A DNA stretch of 64,000 bases from an uncultured Bacteroidales bacterium (GCA_949294195.1 CASFGK010000009.1:172839-236838); one strand, 5' to 3'; shown: positions 36,508 to 45,237, counted from the stretch's first letter. Notes: generated by a model from the letters alone, not told the origin. Numbers and translations are program-made.

Positions 36508-37167
36508 ATGACTGGAAAGAAAATAAACCTTGATCTGCTGTCGGTGCTTTTTGCGCTGGCTGTCATTGCCGCTTTTGTGCTTATAGTGACACTTACCGGA
36601 AAGAAAGCCGGGAAGCCGGACCCGGAATTGACTTTTACCGGGCAGGAAATATCGTTGATACAGTCTGCAGATTCTCTGATGCGGGTATTGACTGTCAATG
36701 ATTCTACGGATCTGGCTCTTCTTCGGAGCAAGTCCGCGGAACTTTCAGGGGCTGACCTTGCCTCCCCGCTTTTCACTAAGCTTTCCCGTCTGATGGTATC
36801 CACGATGCTTGACTCCACACAGGCAGGAGTAGGTATAGCCGGTCCGCAGGTCGGCATCCTGAAAAGAGTCGTCGCGGTGCAGCGTTTCGACAAGGAAGGA
36901 GAGCCTGTCGAGGTGTACCCGAATATCAGGATTGAATCCTGTTCAGGTGAGCCTGTTCCCGGACGAGAGGGATGTCTATCGATCCCGGGATATTACGGAA
37001 TGGTAAAGAGGTATCCGCAGATAGTCGTCACATATAGCGACACGGCGTCTTTCATGCCTGTGACAGATACTGTCCGGGGTTTCACCGCCGTTATCTTCCA
37101 GCACGAGACCGACCACCTGGACGGCATCCTCTACACCGACCGCGCCGACAGCGTGTTTGTCGAGTAG
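36508..37167 (+). CDS. Membrane-anchored peptide deformylase-like protein
   Basis: 219 residues. The three deformylase motifs are conserved: GVGIAGPQVG (motif 1), EGCLSIPG (metal-binding Cys, motif 2) and QHETDHLDG (two metal-binding His and catalytic Glu, motif 3). Unlike housekeeping Def it has an N-terminal membrane segment (LLSVLFALAVIAAFVLIVTLTG) and a linker of about 60 residues before the domain, which would place it outside the cytoplasmic membrane or tether it there. Its reaction would be removal of formyl from N-formyl-Met, but the location makes the substrate unclear. Cotranscribed with radA by position. Confidence 0.85.
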   Translation: MTGKKINLDLLSVLFALAVIAAFVLIVTLTGKKAGKPDPELTFTGQEISLIQSADSLMRVLTVNDSTDLALLRSKSAELSGADLASPLFTKLSRLMVSTMLDSTQAGVGIAGPQVGILKRVVAVQRFDKEGEPVEVYPNIRIESCSGEPVPGREGCLSIPGYYGMVKRYPQIVVTYSDTASFMPVTDTVRGFTAVIFQHETDHLDGILYTDRADSVFVE

Positions 37168-37184
37168 GTTATAATGAAAGATAT

Positions 37185-37492
37185 TCAGATAGCCCTCAGG
37201 AAATTCATTTGGTAAGAGGACAAAGACTCGATTTGCTGCATGAATAAAGAGGAATTCTGTGCTATGAGCTCCTTTACTGCGGCTTCGATGTCATGTTCTT
37301 CTACCGTATCACCGCATTCAAACATGACATTCCAGGCAAGTTGCTGGACGTATGAAGATTGGTTGTCCACTGTACGGCATATCTTTTCGGCAAGACATTC
37401 ATGAATCAGTTTCCTGGTCTTCTTGTCTCATTTTCCCGGTCAGTAAAGTTCTCTCCTGAAACGGACACGCCGAAAACAAAAGCCTTTTCCAT
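37185..37492 (-). pseudogene. Collapsed AAA-family ATPase gene
   Basis: On the minus strand an ATG at 37492 gives MEKAFVFGVSVSGENFTDREN, the typical start of a Bacteroidota P-loop ATPase related to the archaeal ATPase family. After about 25 codons the frame breaks. A second frame then gives KLIHECLAEKICRTVDNQ, leading to SSYVQQLAWNVMFEC and SLSSYQMNFLRAI, typical of the C-terminal third of the same family. The P-loop and the whole middle are missing, so a gene of over 1 kb has shrunk to 308 bp by internal deletion and also ends early. It is not functional. Confidence 0.75.
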
Positions 37493-37582
37493 ATTGATTC
37501 ATTTTTACAACTGCAAATATATGAATAGATTACGAAGTACACAAACTTGTGTGCCATTGCGGTTTTTGCAGCAGCCGATGGC

Positions 37583-38719
37583 TTACCATCTTTGTAGCCA
37601 GGAAGCGAAAAAGTAGTCATAGACCCGATAGACGTCTCCGTCCTTTGTTATTATGTCGTTTTTCAATAGTGGCCTTATGGCCGACTGCACGGAACTTGCT
37701 GAAACAAGGCTGTATTTCTTTATGAATGCAGCTGCAGTGATACCGCTTGCGTTTCCTTCTTTTGCAATTGCCTGCAGAACGGTTTTCTGCTTCGGGGCAA
37801 GTCGTGAAAGGATGTCTTTATAGCTGTTTTCCTGTATCTGGATTATATTCTGCCATGCTGTTTCTATTTTTGAGGCGTCGCATGTCCCGCCTGTTTCGGT
37901 AATGGCAAAGAGTTCATTCATCATCATCTGAACGAACCATGTGCAGCCTTCGAACTGGTCATAGACATTTCCTATGACATCCTTTGCTATATGTTTTCCG
38001 TGGGACTCGAACATTCCGGCAGCAAAATCGGCATACACATCCACCGGGATCGGATCAAGTCCCATGGATATGGTGCTTTGGTAGAATGGTTTTGATGAAG
38101 TATTGAACATGTTGTTCATCAGATGGCGTTTGCTGCCTGAAAAAATGAACAGAGTCTGTTTGCATTGCTGTATCCTGGTGCGCAGAATGGCTTCTACCCG
38201 TTTTTCTTCATAGCCGTATATCTGCTGGAATTCGTCTATGGCGACAATGCAGGGCCTGTCCGCGGATTCCAGATATTCGAAGATTTCATCCAAGGTGGTC
38301 TGAGGTTCCCTGATGTCCCCGATACCGATATCAAGACCGGGTTCACCAGTAATCGGATCCAGTTTGAATCCCATCCTTAATGATTTGATTATCTGGAAAA
38401 AGCGTTCTTTCAATTTTTCCTGCTTGGGTTTCAGGTCCTCATATACGGCCTTGCCGAGCAGATAGACGAATTCGGCCAGAGACCCTGTCGCGTAAATATC
38501 GATGAAGAATGTATGGTAGTTGTCTGCAATGTCGGGCTTGTTGAGCGTATGAAGTATCAGTCCGGTCTTTCCCATCCGGCGCGGGGAAATCAGGGCTACA
38601 TTCCTTCCGTTCTGAACCTGCCTGATAAGAAAATCTCTTTCTTTCTCCCTGTCACAGAAATATTTATCAGAAACATACCTGCCGACAACGAAAGGATTAT
38701 GTAAAGTGGGATTTTCCAT
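37583..38719 (-). CDS. P-loop ATPase of the archaeal-ATPase-like family
   Basis: 378 residues. Starts MENPTLHNPFVVGRYVSDKYF, the family's usual beginning. Walker A ALISPRRMGKTGLIL, Walker B-like CIVAIDEFQQIYGY, sensor-like FIFSGSKRHLMNNMF, and a C-terminal winged-helix region (PKQKTVLQAIAKEGNASGITAAAFIKKY; SVQSAIRPLLKNDII). These STAND-like ATPases are common in Bacteroidota; their role is poorly known, with links to signalling, toxins or defence proposed. The decayed relative 90 bp downstream suggests a former tandem pair. Confidence 0.82.
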   Translation of the reverse strand: MENPTLHNPFVVGRYVSDKYFCDREKERDFLIRQVQNGRNVALISPRRMGKTGLILHTLNKPDIADNYHTFFIDIYATGSLAEFVYLLGKAVYEDLKPKQEKLKERFFQIIKSLRMGFKLDPITGEPGLDIGIGDIREPQTTLDEIFEYLESADRPCIVAIDEFQQIYGYEEKRVEAILRTRIQQCKQTLFIFSGSKRHLMNNMFNTSSKPFYQSTISMGLDPIPVDVYADFAAGMFESHGKHIAKDVIGNVYDQFEGCTWFVQMMMNELFAITETGGTCDASKIETAWQNIIQIQENSYKDILSRLAPKQKTVLQAIAKEGNASGITAAAFIKKYSLVSASSVQSAIRPLLKNDIITKDGDVYRVYDYFFASWLQRW

Positions 38720-38897
38720 ATCTGTAGCGTTTTATTGCAAATATAATAATTATAATTGCAATAATTGATAAAGAGGGAAAAATAAATCATCTTCTGTCAT
38801 AGTGCGGCACATGTCCGTCTTATATTCGCAAAATAATGGCCCGCAGCAGTCATACGCCAGACACGGCCGGAACCGGGAATGGCGGCAGGCAAATTAT

Positions 38898-38928
38898 TTT
38901 GCGTTTAAGGATATGTTTGCTAATTTTG
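38898..38928 (+). promoter_or_regulatory. Bacteroidota promoter of the graspetide cluster
   Basis: TTTG (38898-38901) and TAATTTTG (38921-38928) with 19 bp between them match the consensus exactly. Transcription would start near 38935, about 245 nt before the precursor gene. The remainder of the 38720-39178 gap contains no gene that I can support. Confidence 0.75.
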
Positions 38929-39178
38929 AGAGACATATTGACAAACACGGAGAGTGTAAGTTTATTCTCGTAAGCGAATCTGGATAATTCAACTGGAAGA
39001 GAATGAGCGGACATTTTCTCACGTCATATCCGTTTCGGAATGGGCGTGGGACTGCTGCTTATTTTATTCCAGAGGCTTTCCAGAGCCTGCTTACTAAAAT
39101 AGGCTCCGGTGCCACGCTTTCTGCATATTGATAACACGGCCGCCCTGGCATCTGCGGCAAGACTAATTTCACAAAGCC

Positions 39179-39445
39179 ATGATTTACAGTCAGACAAGAA
39201 CACAGGTCGGCACGGCGATGCCGCTGCTTATGGGATGCACCAGACCTTCTCCTATCGAGACAATGAGTGATGAAGGAAAAATCATCTATGATCCGATGAC
39301 CCAGATGTCGGAGATGAATATGAGGACGGTAGGAACTTATAGTTTGAAAAGCAGAACAACATACCGAAATAATAACAATGGTAAAGTCGTTGGATCAATG
39401 CCAGATAGGAAGAACGAAATTGACGATCAGAAAAGTGTAAAGTAA
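39179..39445 (+). CDS. Probable ATP-grasp RiPP (graspetide) precursor peptide
   Basis: 88 residues, directly upstream (23 bp) of an ATP-grasp peptide ligase gene on the same strand. The sequence is polar and lacks a normal folded-domain pattern. The centre holds EGKIIYDPMTQMSE, which resembles the YDPxTQ-type motif of putative ATP-grasp target peptides. The C-terminal part is rich in Thr, Ser, Lys, Asn, Asp and Glu (RTVGTYSLKSRTTYRNNNN; DRKNEIDDQKSVK) and would supply side chains for ester or amide cross-links. Leader/core boundary not evident. Identification rests on position and motif, so moderate. Confidence 0.6.
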   Translation: MIYSQTRTQVGTAMPLLMGCTRPSPIETMSDEGKIIYDPMTQMSEMNMRTVGTYSLKSRTTYRNNNNGKVVGSMPDRKNEIDDQKSVK

Positions 39446-39468
39446 CTGTTACCCTTCGCTAAAATTCA

Positions 39469-40464
39469 ATGATTCTGATCATTACCAACAAGGAGGACGT
39501 CCATCCGACACCAGTGATTGAGCTACTGACTGAAAGAGGGATTCCGTTCTTCAGATTAAATACGGAGTCCCTCCTTAGCGACTATGAATTCTGCTGGTGG
39601 AATGACAGCTGTGGCTGCGATTTCCATATCAGATGCATTCAGAACGGGCTGGAAGTCCGTAGTTCGGAAATCACTGCGATATGGGACAGGCGTCCGGAAC
39701 AGCCGAAGGAACTGCCGGTAAAGAGCACTCCCGGAATTGACAAACATAATCTTGCGGAGGCTCTCGGCTTCCTCGTTTTCCTGCGTTACTACCTGAAAGA
39801 CATTCCGTCCATAGGCAGTATAGCCGGAGACCGTCCGGCGGCATCCAAGATGCTCCAGTACAGGATCGCTCATCAGGTGGGATTCAGTCTCCCGGAAAGC
39901 CGTTATTCCAACAGCCGTCAGGCAATTATAGGTTTGGCGGAGAAATTTCCGTACTTGCTCCTTAAACCTATCGAAAGCAATGACGTCTGGGATGAGGACA
40001 ATATGCAGGACTATGTGTTCTATTCGCAGAAAGTCCCGTCGGAATCTCTGTCCGATGTGCCGGATGAGGCATTTACCCAGACTGTGACATTTGCACAGAA
40101 CTATGTCGAGAAGGATTTCGAACTTAGGGTGACGGTTGTCGGAAAGAAAGTTTTCGCATGCAGGATAGATTCACAGGATCTGACTGACGATACAGGAAAA
40201 ATCGACTGGCGGCAGGGATATGAACATGGGATGAAACAGACAGCGTTTAATCTCCCGGAAGATATTGCAGACAAATGCCGGGAATATCTCCGGTGTCTCG
40301 GATTGAATTTCGGATGCTTTGACTTTATTGTCACTCCTTCAGGTGAATATGTGTTCCTGGAATGTAATCCCAACGGGCAGTGGCTTTGGGTAGAGGATGC
40401 GACCGGGCTGAAGATTTCGGAAGCTATAGCGGATTTTCTTTCTTCATTCGATAAAAGCAAATGA
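39469..40464 (+). CDS. MvdD/MvdC-like ATP-grasp RiPP ligase
   Basis: 331 residues. The N-terminal start MILIITNKEDVHPTPVIELL and the phrase FFRLNTESL are typical of graspetide ligases. ATP-grasp elements follow: LLLKPIESND, FELRVTVVGKKVFACRIDSQ, and the metal-binding end FDFIVTPSGEYVFLECNPNGQWLWVE, then IADFL. Such enzymes use ATP to form ester or amide bonds between side chains of a precursor peptide. It is the second gene of the cluster after the promoter at 38898. Family confident; product unknown. Confidence 0.85.
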   Translation: MILIITNKEDVHPTPVIELLTERGIPFFRLNTESLLSDYEFCWWNDSCGCDFHIRCIQNGLEVRSSEITAIWDRRPEQPKELPVKSTPGIDKHNLAEALGFLVFLRYYLKDIPSIGSIAGDRPAASKMLQYRIAHQVGFSLPESRYSNSRQAIIGLAEKFPYLLLKPIESNDVWDEDNMQDYVFYSQKVPSESLSDVPDEAFTQTVTFAQNYVEKDFELRVTVVGKKVFACRIDSQDLTDDTGKIDWRQGYEHGMKQTAFNLPEDIADKCREYLRCLGLNFGCFDFIVTPSGEYVFLECNPNGQWLWVEDATGLKISEAIADFLSSFDKSK

Positions 40465-40480
40465 TTTTAACTTCTAACTA

Positions 40481-41170
40481 ATGGAAACAAAAAGATTTTT
40501 CAAACCCTTCGTAGGTGCGAATTACGAAGCCGGTCTGTCCGGTAAAAAGGTTCTTGTTATAGGAGACAGTTTTTATTGTGCACATAGCGAGGATTGCAAG
40601 TATTTTCAGGAATGTACCGATATGGTCAAAAAGGACAGCAGCAGGTTTGATACTGTTTGTCCTGATTATGGTCCAAGAAAGTTAAATCTGTCTGATGCTC
40701 CTGCCGGGGAATTGGAAGAAATGTACAGGGCATACAAAAACTTCGGAGAGTTCCTGTCCGGATATGCGGAAGGGACTGATTGCACAACAGTCTGGCAGAA
40801 TGTTGCCTTCACCAACTATGTCCAGTTTTTCGTTCCGTCTGCAACTTCTCATAGCAGAGACGCCGTGAGTGAGCGCGACTTCGAGGCATTCAAGGAAACT
40901 CTTCTGGAATTGAAACCGGATATCGTGTTTGTCTGGGGAACCATTGCCGGCGAGGCTATAAGACGTGGCCGTAAGGAGGTCTATGATTATGATACATCTG
41001 AATTCCATGCCAAGGAAGGATATGTCTGCCATTTGAGACTCGATGGTCTTGACAAAGATGTCGTGATTATCAACACCTATCATCCGTGCAACATGTACGG
41101 ACGATGGAGCGGCAACCTTCCGCAGTTGCAAAAATATACAGATGAGGTATTTGATAGTACTTTAAAATGA
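40481..41170 (+). CDS. Unknown protein with a possible uracil-DNA-glycosylase-like fold
   Basis: 229 residues, 16 bp after the ligase gene. Visible pattern: KKVLVIGDSFYCAHSEDC at the start, WQNVAFTNYVQFF, a helix followed by KPDIVFVWGTIAGEAI, and VVIINTYHPCNMYGRW near the end. The GDS start and the His-Pro end recall motifs of the uracil-DNA-glycosylase fold, but I cannot confirm it. The C-terminal 190 residues of the next gene product follow the same pattern (KVLIVGDCRCQDVSEW; WNRLAFCNFFQ; PDRVIACEPLYGYL; NPGGGFPWDYW). A shared domain in two successive genes suggests they work on one substrate. Confidence 0.7.
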   Translation: METKRFFKPFVGANYEAGLSGKKVLVIGDSFYCAHSEDCKYFQECTDMVKKDSSRFDTVCPDYGPRKLNLSDAPAGELEEMYRAYKNFGEFLSGYAEGTDCTTVWQNVAFTNYVQFFVPSATSHSRDAVSERDFEAFKETLLELKPDIVFVWGTIAGEAIRRGRKEVYDYDTSEFHAKEGYVCHLRLDGLDKDVVIINTYHPCNMYGRWSGNLPQLQKYTDEVFDSTLK

Positions 41171-41190
41171 ATATGATAATGTATTAAGTT

Positions 41191-42861
41191 ATGGTTTGGG
41201 TACTTTTGATTTTGGCGATAGCCGTTCTCGTTGTTTCTATTATTTACTGGGAAATAGCTCTGCCTATTCTTCTTGTGGTAGCTGCGGGGATTATTGCTTA
41301 TAGAATATATGCAAAGCGTAAGGAACAAGAGGAAGAAAAGCGTATGGAGGAGGAATCTGTAAGGTATGAGGCACAACAAGCGAAAGAAATGGCGGAATTG
41401 ATTTCTGACTTTGAAAAATTTGACAATCTTCCAAAAGAACGGCAGGATGAAAGATTTGAATTAATAAAACACCATGAACTTTTCGAATGGTCATGGGTAA
41501 AAGGGTGGCTAAAAATACCGCTAAGTGAAAAAAAGAAACAGGTATTGTCCTTACTGCCAGAAGCTCTGCTTTTTTCCATGCAGAGCAACGAGGTGATTCA
41601 AAGCATCATAACAGAATTCGATAATCTTGCTGATAGTGAACACGGGTATGACAACTGCATTTTTTTCTTGAAACAAGAATGGAATCCTAATTTGGATTTC
41701 AGTAGTATAGAATATATGACTTTGGCTGAATACGTTGAAAAAAGGAGAAAAAATCTTTCGTTGGATATCAATCCACTTTGCAGGTACGCCGCAAGACATC
41801 TGAAAGGGACCGGTGTCGGACAGATTGATTGTGATGACATGATTGTCACCCGGCCCTGTTATCTTAAAGCAGAAATCCGGTCTGTCAATCAGAGGCAGAG
41901 AGACGGAGAATTGTACTACGACATTGAAAATGCTCAGAGTATCAAGCTGTATGTATTTGAAGATACAGTGGAGTTCATGGACAGCTCCCATTGGAGTATA
42001 AACATAGCATCAATACTGGATATAAAGGTAGAGGCCAAGTCATATCATGTCGGAGATACCGGCTTATATTATATGTTGTCCGTAAGTTGCCGTAACCGCG
42101 GTAATATTTTTCTGCTTTGCGATGCATATAGCGCAGCTATGATTTATGCTGTGATTCCTCAAGTAAGACGGGGAAATATTAAGGGCAAAATGGCAAATCC
42201 CGTCATTGTTAGACAGCAGGAAGATGTAGAGTTCTGTAAAGAGCCGGATCAGACAATCGTGTCTAACCCTGTCGTATTGCCTTGGGTAGGGCCTGATTAC
42301 CTTGAAGGCATTGCCGGAATGAAGGTCTTGATAGTCGGAGATTGCAGATGTCAGGATGTCTCAGAGTGGAATGAAGGTTATGTAGCGGATGTTATCGGGA
42401 ATAAGTTTCTGACTGGTAATTCTGACATACCGTCTTATAATATTTTGACAAACATAGGGAAGGCTGTTGCAGGGAAAGTCGTTTCCGAAGACGAACGGAA
42501 TAATTTGTGGAACAGGTTGGCTTTCTGCAATTTCTTTCAGGAGCCTGTAACTAATTTGAGAAAAGTTACAGAGGTACAGATAGCGTCAGGGCAAAAGGCT
42601 TTCTTGCAAGTACTTGAGAAGTACGCCCCTGATCGGGTTATTGCATGCGAACCGTTGTACGGTTATCTTCCGAATGAGGGACGCCAGGGGCCTGAGGTTA
42701 CATTGTCTTCTCCTTGGAAAGACGGGAAAATCTACAGCACCGAAACATGGATATATCCTCTGCCGTATGGTAAGGAATGCAAGGTCATGCCAATTGCCAA
42801 TCCGGGCGGAGGCTTCCCGTGGGATTACTGGCACGAGCTTATCATTGAATTTTTTAAATAG
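41191..42861 (+). CDS. Membrane protein with C-terminal domain shared with the preceding gene
   Basis: 556 residues. Two N-terminal membrane segments (VWVLLILAIAVLVVSIIYW; LPILLVVAAGIIAYRIYA) lead to a charged, probably coiled region of about 60 residues. A central part (about 215-330) has a PH/GRAM-like strand pattern (AQSIKLYVFEDTVEFMD; YYMLSVSCRNRGNIFLL). From about residue 370 it carries the same domain as the 40481-41170 product. The domain probably faces the cytoplasm. No known family recognised. Codon use is more AT-rich than in the core genes. Confidence 0.7.
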   Translation: MVWVLLILAIAVLVVSIIYWEIALPILLVVAAGIIAYRIYAKRKEQEEEKRMEEESVRYEAQQAKEMAELISDFEKFDNLPKERQDERFELIKHHELFEWSWVKGWLKIPLSEKKKQVLSLLPEALLFSMQSNEVIQSIITEFDNLADSEHGYDNCIFFLKQEWNPNLDFSSIEYMTLAEYVEKRRKNLSLDINPLCRYAARHLKGTGVGQIDCDDMIVTRPCYLKAEIRSVNQRQRDGELYYDIENAQSIKLYVFEDTVEFMDSSHWSINIASILDIKVEAKSYHVGDTGLYYMLSVSCRNRGNIFLLCDAYSAAMIYAVIPQVRRGNIKGKMANPVIVRQQEDVEFCKEPDQTIVSNPVVLPWVGPDYLEGIAGMKVLIVGDCRCQDVSEWNEGYVADVIGNKFLTGNSDIPSYNILTNIGKAVAGKVVSEDERNNLWNRLAFCNFFQEPVTNLRKVTEVQIASGQKAFLQVLEKYAPDRVIACEPLYGYLPNEGRQGPEVTLSSPWKDGKIYSTETWIYPLPYGKECKVMPIANPGGGFPWDYWHELIIEFFK

Positions 42862-42867
42862 GATGTC

Positions 42868-43395
42868 ATGAGCGATACATTCAAATTCTGGCTTGTCGCC
42901 AATTTCGGGATAATATTGACGGTCATATCGATGTCCGTCAGCGCAGCATTGGCCTTTGCCATAGGCGGGACTGAATTTTGGGGTGATGCATCCAGTCTTG
43001 TAGTCGTTTTCGTTCTGACGGCACTCTTTGTGGCATTTCCCGGAAAGAAAATCAGCGACAGTCTGGGCTTTTATACCGTTGTCATTTGTTTCCTCACGGT
43101 GTTCTTGTCTGGAGCATCCGTCAATGAGTTCGATGATTTCAGCGTTATACTTAAGTCCGGGTTCTTCATTTATTGTTGTGTATGCCTTGTGGGCTCATGG
43201 GTGGTTTCCGGAATCTTGATGCCATTTGTAAGTGCCAATATCGATGAAATCGTCTCCAGATGCATGAGGTACCGGAATAGCAACGTAGACCTTTTCGAGT
43301 TCAAGTGGAAATACATGATAGCACTGTTCCTGGATATTTCCCGTGCCGTTTTCGGAAATGCTGTCATCTTAGGGTTCGTCATAAGTCAGCTCTGA
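42868..43395 (+). CDS. Integral membrane protein of unknown function
   Basis: 175 residues, six bp after the preceding gene. Four or five hydrophobic segments are evident (FGIILTVISMSVSAALAFAIG; ASSLVVVFVLTALFVAF; YTVVICFLTVFLSGA; SGFFIYCCVCLVGSWVVSG; a last one near the C-terminus). No motif of a known transporter or immunity protein. Position suggests export, immunity or anchoring for the cluster product; this is inference. A terminator follows. Confidence 0.65.
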   Translation: MSDTFKFWLVANFGIILTVISMSVSAALAFAIGGTEFWGDASSLVVVFVLTALFVAFPGKKISDSLGFYTVVICFLTVFLSGASVNEFDDFSVILKSGFFIYCCVCLVGSWVVSGILMPFVSANIDEIVSRCMRYRNSNVDLFEFKWKYMIALFLDISRAVFGNAVILGFVISQL

Positions 43396-43412
43396 TAAAA
43401 TTTTATCTGAAT

Positions 43413-43449
43413 ATTCTCACTTGTGTCATGGTATGGCGCAAGTGAGAAT
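43413..43449 (+). terminator. Terminator-like hairpin after the membrane protein gene
   Basis: ATTCTCACTTG (43413-43423) and CAAGTGAGAAT (43439-43449) form a perfect 11-bp stem with a 15-base loop, followed by TATTTTC. It probably ends the transcript begun at 38935 and separates the ligase cluster from the ATPase/WYL genes. Confidence 0.65.
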
Positions 43450-43495
43450 TATTTTCGTGTGCAAATGAGCATATTGTATATTAAATAAGACTTTT

Positions 43496-44419
43496 ATGAT
43501 ATATCTGAGCAGTTTTGATTTCCCGAGTGATGTTGATGAAAGTGATTTCTTCAAAGAGAAGACACCGACATATTATGATTCCATATACCCATTCAAGTTC
43601 TTGAGTGGTAAGTTTGCGAATCTTGATAGTCCATATTCCATACTTTTTGGCGATATTACAATCATAGCGGGAAGCAATGGCTCTGGAAAATCTACTGTGC
43701 TTAACATAATTGCAGAAAAGTTAAAGCTGATAAGGGCTGCATTATTCAATTACACGGAACTATATGAGGCGTATCTTCGCTTGACCGAGAGCCGGTTCCG
43801 TATAGATGACCGCGAGGTTATGCGTTCGGTTATGAAAGTTTCTCGCATAATAACCAGCGATGATGTTTTTAACCACATTCTTGAAGTGCGAAAGAAAAAC
43901 GATGAGATTGATTTTAAGAGAGATGTAATAAAGGAGAAACGATGTGCCTACAGACAAAATCCGTCATTGAGGCCGCGAAGGATTGATTTTGATAAACCGG
44001 AATCTCTACAGGCATACAGGGATTATTCAGACATGACTAAAAACACATTGTCGGATTACATGAGAAGCCGTAATATTCTTAATGAGAGAGGCTATTCGAA
44101 TGGCGAGAACGGATACAGGTATTTTGTCAATGCCATACAGCCAGGAGGCCTATACCTTCTTGATGAGCCTGAAAACTCTCTTTCGGCAAGTCTTCAGGTA
44201 GAGTTGTCGCAGTATATCAGAGGTATGGCCCGGTTTTATGATTGTCAGTTCATTATCTCGTCCCACTCCCCGTTTCTGCTATCTATCCCATCCGCAAAAA
44301 TCTATGATATGGATTCTGTGCCGGTTTCTATCGTCAAATGGCAGGATATCCCGAATATCAGGATATATTATGACTTTTTTATACAACATGCGGAAGAGTT
44401 TGAACAGAAAAGACAATGA
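43496..44419 (+). CDS. ABC/SMC-type AAA ATPase
   Basis: 307 residues. Walker A ITIIAGSNGSGKSTVLNIIAEKL (near residue 55), a signature-like SNGENGYRYF, Walker B GGLYLLDEPENSLS and the H-loop FIISSHSPFLLSIPSAKIYD are all visible. A charged helical insertion replaces a long coiled coil. Such stand-alone ATPases often act with a partner encoded next to them, many in defence systems. The stop overlaps the start of the next gene (ATGA), showing tight coupling. Confidence 0.85.
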   Translation: MIYLSSFDFPSDVDESDFFKEKTPTYYDSIYPFKFLSGKFANLDSPYSILFGDITIIAGSNGSGKSTVLNIIAEKLKLIRAALFNYTELYEAYLRLTESRFRIDDREVMRSVMKVSRIITSDDVFNHILEVRKKNDEIDFKRDVIKEKRCAYRQNPSLRPRRIDFDKPESLQAYRDYSDMTKNTLSDYMRSRNILNERGYSNGENGYRYFVNAIQPGGLYLLDEPENSLSASLQVELSQYIRGMARFYDCQFIISSHSPFLLSIPSAKIYDMDSVPVSIVKWQDIPNIRIYYDFFIQHAEEFEQKRQ

Positions 44420-44841
44420 TCGAATTTGAGAGTAGAAGCCGGTATGACAGTTTTGGGGAGGTTCTGAAATCTGAAACCATGAAATTGTTTCAGACGTTAA
44501 TGGGACAATATGAGTTGTCAGATATGAAAAGACTGGAATTATGGGATTCACAGTTGAATATTTATAACAACAGATTACTCGGATCTGCGGGAGATGATTT
44601 TGATTTGGCCTTTACTTTTATTGTCAAAGGCGGAGATGATATGATTGAGTTCCGCTTCTGCGGATTTTCTGATACGGATCTTCCTGAAGATTGGGAGTTA
44701 TCCGTGTCGGTAATATTGAGATTCCCTTCTGTCAAAAGAAGAGTCAGGATAAAACAGAGCGAAACGCAATTGGGGTTGCATGATGTTATGAATCAGTATG
44801 ATGAGCTTTGTAAAGTTGTCAGTGATTTTTGTAATAAGTAA
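44416..44841 (+). CDS. Unknown partner protein translationally coupled to the ATPase
   Basis: 141 residues, four-base ATGA overlap with the ATPase gene. Mixed alpha/beta composition without signal peptide or membrane segment (FDLAFTFIVKGGDDMIEFRFCGFSDTDL is a typical stretch, shortened here to its first half as FDLAFTFIVKGG). No known family recognised. Its coupling suggests a subunit or effector of the ATPase. Confidence 0.6.
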   Translation: MIEFESRSRYDSFGEVLKSETMKLFQTLMGQYELSDMKRLELWDSQLNIYNNRLLGSAGDDFDLAFTFIVKGGDDMIEFRFCGFSDTDLPEDWELSVSVILRFPSVKRRVRIKQSETQLGLHDVMNQYDELCKVVSDFCNK

Positions 44842-44853
44842 ATTCCTGTTTGT

Positions 44854-45237
44854 ATGACGGTATTGCGAACCATAGAGAAATCACCGGATGGAAACAGATG
44901 GCGTTTCGTAATAGCGGTCACTGAGACAATGGTAAAGACTGTGGATATGAGCGGTTATGTGTTCTGTTACCGGAGATCTGACGGAGTGCTCAAAGTATCT
45001 CCATATTCCTGTAATGTCGTTGACAATTATATTCTTCAGCATTTTGCCAAGATAGAGGCATTCTGTATGAAGAACGGGATTTGCTATACTGTATTCGGGA
45101 AACCGGTATGGGATGGCGGACTGCGACCGTATCTGAAATCCGACAATACGATTAATCCTCAATGGTTACGCAAAGACACCGGGGCATCCGTGTTGATTAC
45201 AGGCATCAAGGGAATTACAATCAGAAAACTGGTTTAA
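44854..45237 (+). CDS. Unknown small protein
   Basis: 127 residues, 12 bp after the previous gene. It contains a possible beta-sandwich start (MTVLRTIEKSPDGNRWRFVI) and a conserved-looking tail DTGASVLITGIKGITIRKL. No motif or family recognised, and no signal peptide. Part of the ATPase/WYL gene group by spacing and strand. Confidence 0.55.
   Translation: MTVLRTIEKSPDGNRWRFVIAVTETMVKTVDMSGYVFCYRRSDGVLKVSPYSCNVVDNYILQHFAKIEAFCMKNGICYTVFGKPVWDGGLRPYLKSDNTINPQWLRKDTGASVLITGIKGITIRKLV

Noticed and set aside
37399-37620. 73-codon minus-strand frame between the two ATPase loci
   Set aside because: It is in a different frame from the ATPase remnant and overlaps the ends of both neighbouring genes.
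38802-38987. 61-codon plus-strand frame before the graspetide cluster
   Set aside because: The exact promoter at 38898-38928 lies inside it, and no family is recognised.
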